Shown here: piece by piece, positions 47,401-55,669 of the stretch
Position numbering within the stretch: the stretch's first letter is position 1
How the letters are laid out: each line of letters begins with the position of its first letter
Assembly: GCA_003116995.1 (NCBI GenBank)
Contig: BDSL01000082.1
Location: 310,001 to 374,000 of the forward strand
Direction of reading: 5' to 3'
Length of the DNA stretch: 64,000 nucleotides
Origin: Yamagishiella unicocca
Lineage: Eukaryota > Chlorophyta > Chlorophyceae > Chlamydomonadales > Volvocaceae
Made by a program: the position numbers and the translations under genes
Notes under the pieces: model-generated
Databases searched by the model: none
Told to the model about the DNA's origin: nothing
What the model saw: only the letters and a program-made list of their open reading frames with translations

Positions 47401-49778
47401 TACGGTCGCACCAAGGAAACATGGAACGTGGGATGAATGCGCAAGTCCGCAGGCAGCATGAGTTCAACAGCCGCATTCCCAACCATGCGTTTAACAGCGA
47501 AAGGGCCAATCCAGCGTGGCTGAAGTTTACGCGTACCCGACAAGGAGCGCAAGTTCTTCGTGCTCAGTAGGACCTGATCACCCGCAGCAAAGGTGATGTC
47601 CTTCTTGCCAAGGTTGTAGTACGCCGTAGTACGCTGTTGCGCAGCCTCCAAGCATCGTTTGGCCTCAGACAGGCGGGTGACAAAAGACTCGACGAAAGCC
47701 TTCGCTGCGGGCACCGGAATGTCAAGCTCACGGGACACAGGAGTCGCCGGGTGAAATCCGTAATTCAGGAAGAACGGGGACTGCCCAGTTGAACGATTGA
47801 CAGCATTGTTCATGGCAAATTCAGCAGCAGCCAAGTGTGTATCCCACGTGTCAGGGTGCAAGCCGGCAAAGTTGCGAAGTACGTCACCTAGAGTGCGATT
47901 CATGCGTTCAGTTTGCCCATCAGTCTGGGGGTGGTATGCCGTGGACAGATTCACACGAGTACCGACCAAGTCACCCAAAGCGGCCCAAAACTTACTACCG
48001 AACTGCGGCCCACGATCGGAAACGACCGACTTAGGCACTCCGTGAAGGCGGACAACGTTGTCAAAATACGCACGGGCGGTTTGTTCAGCAGTGACAGTGG
48101 TGGTCGTAGGCACAAGATGCACCATTTTTGTCAAGCGATCGACCAAAACAAGCACGGCGTCGTATCCCCCCTCAGTTTTGGGCAAGGCAACGACGTAGTC
48201 AAGCGACACGCTATCCCAGGGAGCGTCCGGAACAGGCAGAGGCTGGAGAAGCCCATGAGGTTTACCGGACAAAGGCTTGTTGCGTTGGCAGGTGTCACAG
48301 CGTTCCACGAAGCGCGCGGCGTCGCGAACCAGGCTGGACCACCAAAAGGTGCGACGAACGAGGTCCACCAAGCGGGAAACACCAGGATGACCGGAAAGAG
48401 GGTCCGAATGGCAGCGAGTCAGGATGTCGTGGCGAAGTTGATCATCGTTGGGCACAACCACCAGGCGCTGATCACCGGTGGTGCGAAGCCAAAGGCCACG
48501 CTCGCAGGTAAGGGACGAGGTGTTATCAGAGTCAGTGAACCACGGGTCCGTTGCGTAAGCCGCGATAAGGCGCGAAGTAAACCCTGAGACAGTAAGTTCC
48601 GAAGCGGCGGACTGGCGACGTGTAACGACGGACAGTACAGCCGAAAAGAGGGACGGGTGGCGACTAAGGGCGTCAGCAATGTTAAGGGTACCGGCAAGAT
48701 ACTCCCAAGTGAAGTTAAACCGGAGTTGTTGTTGTTATAACGGTTACACTGGGTTCCAGACCAAGAGGTAGAACCACCGGGCACATCGCCTGGGTAAGTG
48801 CGCGCGCGAAGGCAGCGTTGTGCATGTAGCAAGTAAGCAAGGTCCGGGCTTGGAAGCACTACCAAACGCCCGAGGGTTAGAGGCCTTCAGCCAAGCGCAC
48901 ATTCCTCCCAGAGGCAGCGATGGGGTTCTCTGGTCCTCGAGTGGCGGTTGGCTGCTGGGTGGGAGGTGTACGACAACCGCGTATGTAGCTGCACTCGGCC
49001 GACTTGAATCTGCGGAAGAAAATTACCGGTCGCTTTTTTATTCATCTCGCTCTGTCCCGCAGTTGTGGCTTCCGATCCGGTCATCGCCGTGGGCGATTTC
49101 AACCCGGCTGTCATCCCCCGCTGGGTCACCGTATTGGGCGGAGATTTTGACAAGGCAAAGAAGATCCAAGATTTGGACATCCAGGTACAGATCTGCTAGT
49201 TGTCCAATCCGGCGGGCGGACCTAGTGAAAGAAACCGTAGTTTCTCCGGCTCTCGGTGTGATTGCAGTACAAAGAGCATCATGTGCTCGCTTAAGCGCTT
49301 GCCTTGAAGGATGGAATGAGTTTACGTTTACGTCTGAAACACGTCGTCATAACAACGCAACACCTGCGGTTGTTCGCGCTGCACACCGTAGTTGCAGTAA
49401 CTGTTACGATGGGCCCCAGACCGTGCTAAAGGTCGCTAAAGACTTTTAGCACGTGAACGTGTGATAAAGGTCGCGCACGTTCCTTTTCAAGTTCCACACG
49501 CGATGTACGACACGGTACAGAGCGGGTTGCTGTCTGTTGTGGCCTCATCGCCGCGCACACTCTACACGCCACACCACACACCGCGGATGGGCTGGGATTC
49601 CGGATCCCATGTGGTTTTTGAATAACACCACACCATGCATCCCGCAAACCGTGTCTATTTCCTGATCGTGTATGTGCTTGTTGCCGCGTGTTGCCGCTCG
49701 CAGGTGACTGATACCCAGTGCGAGCATGGGGCCATGTTTGCAGTGGTCTGTCACAGCATCTGGTACGGACAGAATTGA
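35435..49778 (+). CDS. Gene D: secreted two-domain SRCR-like protein (array member 4), intron 9 holds a 10-kb insertion
   Basis: Eleven exons in phase: 35435-35495, 35831-35857, 36423-36571, 36840-36916, 37157-37455, 37589-37645, 37885-38027, 38286-38384, 38694-38778, 49063-49184, 49704-49778 (397 aa). Signal peptide core ACVVVLALSS. Half 1: GVRLVG, GPRGRLQV, AWRPVC, FDDDTAQ, IMCKLLGY. Exon 5 has RRLLR (126-130) and the block Y-x-C, GSC, GPLAGLEC. The hinge is LPPAPPSPPSLP. Half 2: DFIRFVGG, NLCPS, RVEVQV, FWAPLC, TCEQ, YDWP, RWVTVL, TQC...VVC. Intron 3 appears to be GC-AG (CAG|GCGAGT at 36,572). Intron 9 is 10,284 bp because of the composite retroelement. Both flanking exons keep frame, cysteines and splice sites, so I call the gene potentially functional, not a pseudogene. 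Confidence 0.83.
38777..38784. repeat. Left target-site duplication GGGTAAGT
   Basis: The 8 bp GGGTAAGT (ACTTACCC on the minus strand) occurs here and at 48,792-48,799, immediately outside the composite insertion. This copy overlaps the last two bases of exon 9 and its GTAAGT donor. Confidence 0.8.
38785..42667 (-). mobile_element. 5'-truncated L1-like LINE
   Basis: Contains one long reverse-transcriptase frame, a 3' UTR of about 390 bp and a 3' tail of (AAC)n abutting the target duplication at 38,784. The apurinic endonuclease region expected upstream of the reverse transcriptase is missing: the chromovirus sequence begins about 40 bp before the first Met. Confidence 0.85.
39179..42625 (-). 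CDS. LINE ORF2-type reverse transcriptase (endonuclease lacking)
   Basis: 1148 codons without interruption. The reverse-transcriptase core shows DIAKAYDSVDR near residue 370, RQGCPLAP, and the catalytic FADD at 471-474. The C-terminal third has a Cys/His cluster (CGCG ... HHFWFCPVAQ) like the zinc-knuckle ends of plant and algal L1 elements. Full ORF2 proteins carry an N-terminal endonuclease, which is absent here, so this copy could not nick its own target. The intact frame means the copy is young. The Met at 42625 may be internal to the original protein. Confidence 0.88.
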   Translation of the reverse strand: MAKGKGQGMPRVRTHFLAYEDLREQFVNWVQAEGSLRPGVADMPGLLAWWPTFKRRMGALAGALNRQCRLRRMRPGVRLEVAVQAARAAFADVEEGAAEGPHTWQGLVAAQEEVAAAARAVGAADARTARLEWLRDGERPSRGLTALVQPPRARQAVVALQDGTGRLVTDATRLPQMVAEYWREVCRAPPLVSSEAREEVIAALRAQNLRIPEAQACCVGSPEILVAEVAAVLKAVTPGKSPGWDGIPSELYKACRTQIAPVLADVFTAVGQSGQVPPGFLDGVITILYKNRGALTAQGSYRPITLLCTDYRVLTKVLASRLGPVLGGVISLEQSAFLPKRLIGANILFLRHIPHLMAQQGRSCVLAFLDIAKAYDSVDRGFLYEAMEAMGAGAGLMSWTRILLTDTRSLAVVNGHKSRLVPIEAGVRQGCPLAPLLYLFVAQALLCWLQQRGVGIRLAVGAGNITTAVQFADDTQVLLEGPAEVPAFLASMEVYAQASGQLLNLDKVELLPIGFEGPSPHDMGGLKVVASATALNLPFTDVGGSPMVDWESQRDKVVSRFSRIARLRLSTFGRATAAAAYGMHRVTWHMEHGGLPPDTIVEGLERVAAKLIDRDLAPDARERRATGVPQRLLVGHPSLGGFGAIALKEHVRARWAGWALRFVLAMAGPRERRPPWVSCLSIYLRGVHPAFGPLNLLTAQGRGPWMGADEMPADIRRVITALTALPPVQDIASEPLVPGPWCVHVPIWGNPLLPACQSGQVVVGRRPGLEYLHPELVGCWAIKTLGDVLAARDALRDFLIASEAAVQTAWSAGWRGLVVRVLDPRSTAAKTFLGLDRWRECTGALEALLAEVPTPWKQAAALVMPVSSQGIPHALPGIEEVGSMLTARLGWRLGGGEPLALRDMTVRVGTAVQLVEFADARRAAHETFVREALGGTGPVLPAALNALQQVFRRLWSGMKWEPAYKEGWWRLAVDGIPLLGNSHMRTAAAAPCGCGVPAGESSGAGTPRLHHFWFCPVAQAVTAQLETQLGAGVTRAQVWLVQAPIGVQSCVWDVVVLAAITAMEVGRRFMAAALKRAGAGGPPLTPGSGLLDRAVRRGVVEFWALLRGFAALGLPQKGWDAVGPRHPFLRVVANRLVCGGPAEVLVDS
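42668..43085 (-). repeat. Candidate chromovirus U3-R / LTR segment (copy 1)
   Basis: Noncoding block after the polypurine tract, nearly identical to 46,654-47,072. It holds several TTACTT-type short repeats. Both copies end at the same base (ACTGGTGGT on the minus strand), after which the sequences diverge completely. Confidence 0.65.
42668..46653 (-). pseudogene. Chromovirus (Ty3/gypsy) pol, piece 1, disrupted
   Basis: Starts within the protease region (LLDSGASHDFIG), then reverse transcriptase (YLDD at 45,398-45,409), RNase H (LLTDAS), the integrase HHCC zinc finger and catalytic core, and a C-terminal chromodomain (HEYLVKWKNYS). Gag is absent. Against piece 2 there is a 52-bp deletion at about 44,021. 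It shifts the frame in the integrase core and removes the second catalytic Asp, giving two frames (46,651-43,964 and 43,991-43,125). After the stop come a purine tract (GGAGGGGGATAG, minus strand) and about 410 bp of noncoding sequence, probably U3-R of an LTR, ending ACTGGTGGT. Confidence 0.88.
46654..47072 (-). repeat. Candidate chromovirus U3-R / LTR segment (copy 2)
   Basis: Second copy of the block at 42,668-43,085. If the two were ordinary LTRs of one element, a primer-binding site and gag should follow. Instead the protease region of piece 1 follows directly. Confidence 0.65.
47112..48723 (-). CDS. Integrase-chromodomain fragment of chromovirus pol (no start)
   Basis: Open from the truncation point to the stop. 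Contains the end of RNase H, the integrase zinc finger (H, H, then CDTCQRNK), the catalytic core with the D, D and E landmarks (SLDYV, VVSDRGPQF, AYHPQTDGQTER) and a C-terminal chromodomain (VERVLDHRI, YLVKWKNYS, SWEPARN). Chromodomains guide integration toward marked chromatin. No in-frame start is present at the truncated end, so it is a relic, but the integrase part has no internal stop. Confidence 0.87.
48725..48791 (-). mobile_element. 67-bp LINE 3' end with (AAC)n tail
   Basis: Minus strand: AGGCGATGTGCCC, GGTTCTACC, TTGGTCTGGAACCCA and a tail of AAC units. Its 5' end abuts the right target duplication and its tail abuts the truncated chromovirus piece. Confidence 0.85.
48792..48799. 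repeat. Right target-site duplication GGGTAAGT
   Basis: Second copy of the 8-bp direct repeat. It carries a perfect GTAAGT donor consensus, but 10 kb downstream of exon 9. Confidence 0.8.
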
Positions 49779-50032
49779 AAGGGAATGTACGACAGGCGAA
49801 CTGGCGAAACCGCTCCCAGTGGGCCGCACTAAAGCGGCGACGGGGCACACTTTCCAGGTGGCCGGAGGTATCTAGAGAACCTAAGCTTCATGTACGGTAC
49901 GCCAATTTAACGCTAGGCACGTACGATGTGTATATGCGGTAATCCAAAAAGCATGGAGCAAGTTCAGGATGCTGATGCGAACAATGTGTGTGTGCTAGTC
50001 CGGTGTTAACTGGGCCGCCTCATCGACGTGTC

Positions 50033-50037
50033 TGTAA
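50033..50037 (+). terminator. Candidate TGTAA polyadenylation signal for gene D
   Basis: TGTAA is the usual poly(A) signal in chlamydomonadalean algae. This is the first clear one after the gene D stop, about 255 bp downstream. Position-based inference only. Confidence 0.4.
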
Positions 50038-50062
50038 ATTGGTCACTGGCTCGTCTGCACGT

Positions 50063-50129
50063 GATGTAGTAGTAGTAACTGGGGCCCAGGCCATAAGGTA
50101 GAGCCATCGGGCGCATCGCCTGACACTGT
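50063..50129 (-). mobile_element. LINE 3'-end fragment
   Basis: Minus strand: CAGTGTCAGGCGATGCGCCC, GGCTCTACC, then a diverged end whose tail has become TACTAC units instead of AAC. Confidence 0.65.
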
Positions 50130-50401
50130 GATGTGTTGCATGTCTAGTCGGGCCTGACGCTGCGCGAAACGGAAATCTATGTGTGTGCTCGAATTTATAT
50201 ATAAACTGATCCACCTGTGGGCGAGGTGCTGCGGGCGGAAGCACGCAGTGGGCTGCCGTCGATTGGTGTGTGGCCTTGGGTCTACAGTGGCGGCTTGACG
50301 CACCAGTCAACCAACCACGGTGGCAGCTTGATGCACCAGTCAACCATTCATTCATTCACGCGGGGGTTGGCGTGTGCGCAGCGCCTGGTGATGAGCCAGG
50401 T

Positions 50402-50720
50402 CCAAGGGGCAGGACCCAAGGGGCAGAGCCTAAAGGGGGCAGAGCCTGAAAGGGGCAGGGCCCAAGGGGCAGAGCCTAAAGAGGGCAGAGCCTGAAGGGG
50501 GCAGGGCCTAAAGGGGGCAGGGCCCAAGGGGCAGGGCCTAAAGGGGGCAGAGCCTAAAGGGGGCAGAGCCTAAAGGGGGCAGAGCCTAAAGGGGGCAGGG
50601 CCTAAAGGGGGCAGAGCCTAAAGGGGGCAGGGCCTAAAGGGGGCAGGGCCCATGGGGCAGAGCCTAAAGGGGGCAGAGCCTAAAGGGGGCAGAGCCTAAA
50701 GGGGGCAGAGCCTAAAGGAG
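50402..50720. repeat. 16-bp G-rich minisatellite (CAGAGCCTAAAGGGGG)n
   Basis: About 19 imperfect copies. Variants replace AGAGCC with AGGGCC or TAAAGG with CAAGG. The plus strand has a run of five Gs in nearly every unit. Confidence 0.9.
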
Positions 50721-51592
50721 CCCGATGGCACAGACAGGACACAAGAGCCACGATAGCCGTGATGGCATTGGGTTACTGTTGGGGTACTGCCACTGGGCCA
50801 ACAGTACGGTATGTGTTGGGATTGTGGGGGTAGCAAGGTGGGGATAGCGAAGGTGAGGTTAGCGAGTTGGGGCCCACCTTACAACCTTTGCCGTGACGGC
50901 AAGCGTACAACCTTTGCCGTGAAAACATGATGGCAAGCGTAGTAGCAGTGAGGCCATGTTGTGTGCCTCAGACAGCTCCACTCGAAATTGTCTGCGCCTG
51001 ATTCGGTATTAATTCGTGGGACCCCACCTACTATAGAGTTTCATGCTTCGGGTTTAGGAATGTGTTGGTTTGGCATGTGTATAGAAACACTGCTCCCGTG
51101 CAAATGCGTCATTCGCTTTGCCTGCGGCTAAGCAGGTGCCTGCTTACCGTTGGAAATTAGTTGCGTGGTAAGAATTGCAGGTTCGTGCTGGGAGATTCGC
51201 TGATTCACTTGAAGCCCGCTGTGGCGCATTGTACTGGGCGAGCTGGGTTTCGCAGAAAGCGCAAATGTACACCGGAGCGTATGATGTAATGGCTTGCCGC
51301 TTGGTGCAACCAAACAATGCGGGTTTTGGGGGTTTCTGGAGGGTTAGCCGAAAAACTATCTTGCTTTTACGGCGTTCAAAGCTCCGAATGTGCCAACCTG
51401 AAGCGAAAGGGGCCTGGAGCTCATAATGGAAACGTTTACTCGTATCGCGTTCGGGTAACGTCCCCCTAACAACAAGCATATGGATACGTGGCTACCTCGG
51501 GCAAGTAATGTATCTGACGCACAGTCTCACGAGCTTTAGACGTCCCTAGTCGTTGTTTTTGCGCACTTTCGTCGTGCTTGTTGTAAACATTT

Positions 51593-51755
51593 TGTAACAG
51601 TGCAACAGTGGGCTCCAGACCAAAAGGTAGAACCATCGGGCGATGCGCCAGACACTGAAGGAGACGAAAGAGACAGAAACTCGGCCGCACCGCACCAATG
51701 GCAAACCACCAAGACATCAGTCAGCAGTCCAGGGGCAGCAGCACCTGCAGCCATG
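51593..51755 (-). mobile_element. LINE 3' UTR fragment, about 160 bp
   Basis: Matches the LINE 3' UTR at 38.79-38.95 kb beyond the short terminus: GTCTTGGTGGTTTGCC, CGTCT, CAGTGTCTGGCGCATCGCC, GGTTCTACC, TTGGTCTGGAGCCCA. This shows that the short copies derive from the LINE and not from an unrelated SINE. A second bare tail lies at 51,944-51,970. Confidence 0.7.
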
Positions 51756-53068
51756 ACCAGATGTCGTACGCTGGCAATTCAGGACAACCTTCTGTGCTGG
51801 CCATGTTCTTGTAACGCTTACAGAACCTGATATGCTGAGAGCTTGAGGACCGTAAACCAAAGAGCCAACTGTCATTTCAAAAAGGGAAGGAAACAAAGTT
51901 TCCAGTGGGTCCCTGGAACCATGGCAAGACACCGGATCATAGTGGTTGTTGTAACGGTTACAGTGGTGGTGGTGGGGCGGTGGTGGGGGTGAGGGCACAG
52001 CTGCACTGGTGCTGAAGGCCACGCTCTTGTTCGCGCATCAGTGCACAGCCGCGTGGGGGCTGGCCGCTGGCGGACTGCGACGACGGGTGAGCGGCACTCC
52101 ACCGCTCCCTCCACCCGTTACACGTCACCTACTTCCCTCCACATAGGCATGCGCCAGCAGCGGTTGCAACGTGTAAGGCGCGCTGGGGCAGCTGCAGGGG
52201 AAAACATCATTATCATCGTACACCGTACACCTAACCCGTACGACGGCTGGGCGGCCCACCAGCTCCTCCTGCTGTCTTCCAAGCAGGTCGCTCAAATCAG
52301 CGCCATGGATCTTATCGTCGTACAGCCACCCCAGCCCGCTGAACGGGAATACACCAGGCGGTTTCGGAGCGCAAACGACCAGGGATGCCGAGCCCACCAC
52401 ACTCCACACAGTCACTCTCCCTCCCCGGTCCACCGGCCGACCCATTATGTCCTCATGTACGACAGGCCGCCAGACAGGATGCTCCGAAAGCCACACACAC
52501 ATAGTTTGATACTCAGGTACTTTTCATATACTGCCGCATCGGACTCGACACCTACCTGCCCCATTTAGTCGGCCAGCCACTCCCCCTCCACCGCCACCAT
52601 CCTTGCCCTCACCCGCCCGCTCCCCCATCGCCCGCCCAACTCCGCTACTAGCCCGTATATTCAATGTTGGGAAGCATCACTGACGTCCGGACCGCCAAAG
52701 CGAATGGCCCATTACGCGTGGGGTTGGCTACCCTCCGACCCAGCCCTTACGATTGTGCAGGCCACACGTACGACACCCTTCGCCCCAAACAAGCGCAACG
52801 CCAGCCCTCCCCGCGTCGCCCCCTCCCACACACCCCGCTCGATACCCCTGTGATGCTGCGCCTGCAGCCACGTGACAAATTCAACTAACTACTAACCCCC
52901 AAACCGCTCCCCCCGCGGCACAAACCACCGCCTTTACCACCACCCCAGTGTTCCAGCCCACCCAGGCCTGGTCGGCCCCCGCGCAGCCCCGTTATTCAAC
53001 CCCGCCTCGGCGCCAGGCAGATGCATGGGCTCCACGTGCCAGGCGTGACGTATCCCACCAATCGGGCC

Positions 53069-55628
53069 TTATGCATGTACCATAGCCACGGCCTCCAGCT
53101 GCGTGACGTCATCCACGTCGAGGAACGACTCAACCTGGGGGTCGGGATCGGCAGGCGGCGGGTCTGATCCGGTCAGCAGGTATCGCCCCACGCGGAACTG
53201 CACTGAAATCCTAGGGACTTCCTCGCTCAGCCCTGCTTTCCTAATACCCTAAAACCCTAAAAAGCCTAAAACTAAGAGCCTTCCTCGCTCAGCCCTGTCT
53301 TCAAAAACCCTAAAACTAAAACCCTAAAAACCTAAAAGCCTTCCTCGCTCAGCCCTGTCCCCAAGCCCACAGCCCATCCCATCATCCACCCACCCGGAGC
53401 CAGCCCCCCGGCTTCCCCTTCTCCTAGGTTGGGGTTGGTGCATGTGTCTTTTTCCCCGCTACCCCTCCGCCCGCTCCTCCGGCCGCACCTGAAAAAGCGC
53501 CGCGTCCACTCCAGGCCGCCCGCCGTTAACCTCTGCGCTCGACCAGCCCTCGTAGCCGAACTGCCTCCACACCCTGGAGCCCCACCGCGTTGTGGTCAGC
53601 GGGAAGCAACCCACGTCGATCTGCCAGCGCAGCGCCACCGTTTCGGGCTTGACGCTGTGCTTGTCCGCTACCTCCTTCACCACCGACAGGGCTTCCTGCG
53701 CAGCCGGAAAAGCGGGGGACAGGGTGTGGTGAGGGCGCCGGGGCTAGCGGGAACAGCGGGCGACAGGGTGTGGTGAGGGCGCCGGGGCTAGCGGTCACCG
53801 CGGGCGACAGGGTGTGGTATGAGGCGGAGAGAGGAGATGGCGGAGTGGGCGGAGTGAGCGAACTGAGCGGGCGGCGGCGTCGCACGGCGACTCAAGTACG
53901 CGAGGCCTCATAAGGCCCGTGACGAGCAGCTCCTGTGCCTTGTGGGCCTGATGGCTGCGCCATCTTCCCCAGGACTGCCCCGACCGCCTCGCGCTGCGCC
54001 GCCCGGGCGCTGCCCTCCCCCCCCCTCGGGGCTCCGCTCCGGAACCACCCACCGGCTCCGCTCCGGAACCACCCACCTGCAGCTTGCTCCACCCCCCGAT
54101 GTTGTTGACCATGTCCAGGCAGGCGGGTACTGAGTCCAGGTCGGGGTCGCCTGGAGGCGGGGGGGTTACAATAACATAACCGGTAACGCGACTGGGGGAA
54201 TGTAGTGGGTGCATAGCCTTCGGACACCGGGTCGTGCGCATGCGACTGGACTTGGGTGGCCGGCCACACACACGGACGCGACGACGGAGGCGGGGGGGGG
54301 GGCCGGTAGGGGAGAGGGTGGGGTAGGAGGAGGGCGGCCGCGGACGAGGACAGTACCCAGGTAGGGCGCCACCACCTGCGTACCCTATCAGCTAAAACAG
54401 CGGCGCCAACGAGGAGGACGCCACCCACCCGTGCTCGGCAAGCAAACCTGGAGCGATTCATCTCATCCATAGACCGGTACCGGCATAGCCCTAAAACCCT
54501 AAAGGATCGGCCCTGTCCAACAAGCCCAACGGTCCATGGCCAATGCACGCCCCGCACTGCTCCGCCTGGAGGCGCCCGCAAATAAGGCCCTCGTGACACC
54601 CTGGCTGGCTGCCCCCGGCCCCCGCCGACCTACCCTTGACGGCTAAACCAAGCCCCCCAGCATGCACCCCCAGGCGAGTGTCCTCCCGAATGTCTCCTAG
54701 TCGGATTAACCTGATCTCCTTATTAAGTGCCGACCTAGGAGTTTCCTAACCCCAACCCGCCGACCTACCCTTAACGGGGTCCGGCGGCGGCGCCCCCAGG
54801 TACTTCTCCGACAGCAGCCCGCCCAGGGTGCCGCCGCGCGCCAGCACCTTGATGCCGTACCGCGCGCACAGCGCCAGCACCGGCGCCGAGCTCCGCACCA
54901 ACACGCTGTGCTCCACCTGCACACCGTCAGCCCAGGTCAACGCAACTCCAAGCGACAAACCAGGAGTCAAACATGAAAATCTAACATGAAGATCTAACAT
55001 GAAGACCTAACATGAAGACCTAACATGACGATCTAACATGACGATCTAACATGACGATCTAACATGGTGCGCTCAAGAAGCTCAAGGTTTACTCCTCCTG
55101 CCGTATCAATCTGTACGGCAATCAGTCATATACTGCAGTTACACAGCCTCCTCCTCGCGTGCTCAAGTCCCCTGTAATAATCAATGCAGTACTACCTGCG
55201 GAACTGCTGCAGCACAGCCTGCTGACGTGGCGCAATGGTACGCCTGCCCCAGCTCACGCCTCGGTGCACCCACACGGCGGTGCACCTGGCTGACTAGCCC
55301 CTGGACGCCCCACCCAACCCCCCCCCCCACGCACCTGAACGCAGGTCAGCGGCACCCCCGCCTGGATGACCGCCTTGAGCTGCTCTGCCGGGAAGTCCAC
55401 CAGACCGATACCCCGGATCTTCTTGGGCTCCGTGATGGCCACCTCACCCGTCTCCTCGTTCACCTGCGGCGAGGGGAGGGGCCGGGGACCGATGAGGAGG
55501 CCGGACACGAAACGCGGTTTCCGGCGTGTCTAGGACACAGCCATGGCGGTTGGTTCAGCCAGGACACGTGCCGCTGGCTCCTGACCGCGTGGGCGAGCTC
55601 GCTTCCAGCCGCCCTCTCGCCCTCTCCA

Positions 55629-55669
<41 letters not shown>

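Larger units (their letters stand above)
46654..48723 (-). mobile_element. Chromovirus (Ty3/gypsy) piece 2, 5'-truncated
   Basis: Carries the end of RNase H, the integrase, the chromodomain and the same U3-R-like block as piece 1. By eye it differs from the homologous part of piece 1 at only scattered bases plus the 52-bp deletion. It begins abruptly at the codon run for R-FNFTWEYLAG, next to the LINE tail at 48,725. Confidence 0.85.
38785..48791 (-). mobile_element. Composite retroelement insertion in gene D intron 9
   Basis: Four collinear minus-strand units lie between one pair of 8-bp direct repeats. From the 3' (left) side they are: LINE 38,785-42,667; chromovirus piece 1, 42,668-46,653; chromovirus piece 2, 46,654-48,723; LINE 3' end 48,725-48,791. 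Each unit has its own 3' terminus and a different 5' truncation. No target duplication was seen at the internal junctions. This fits one insertion event with repeated template switching by the LINE reverse transcriptase. Nested insertion into a pre-existing (AAC)n tail is the alternative. Confidence 0.75.
49779..53068. other. Spacer after gene D, repeat-rich, no gene recognised
   Basis: Holds the 3' UTR of gene D, a 16-bp minisatellite, at least three LINE 3'-end fragments and the 3' UTR of the minus-strand AKR gene. A 175-codon plus frame at 52.0-52.6 kb and its 125-codon antisense shadow show no motif. Below 49,779 I see no further SRCR-like exons. Confidence 0.5.

Noticed and set aside
43125..48461. 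Two ordinary LTRs of a single intact chromovirus
   Set aside because: No primer-binding site or gag follows the inner copy, the homology extends far into pol, and both copies are truncated at their 5' side, so this is not one standard element.
35435..49778. Gene D as a pseudogene killed by the retroelement insertion
   Set aside because: The exon 9 donor survives in the target duplication and exons 10-11 keep frame, cysteines and acceptor sites; nothing in the sequence proves loss of function.
52041..52568. 175-codon plus frame downstream of gene D
   Set aside because: No motif, no splice partners, composition like the surrounding repeats, and an equally long antisense frame.
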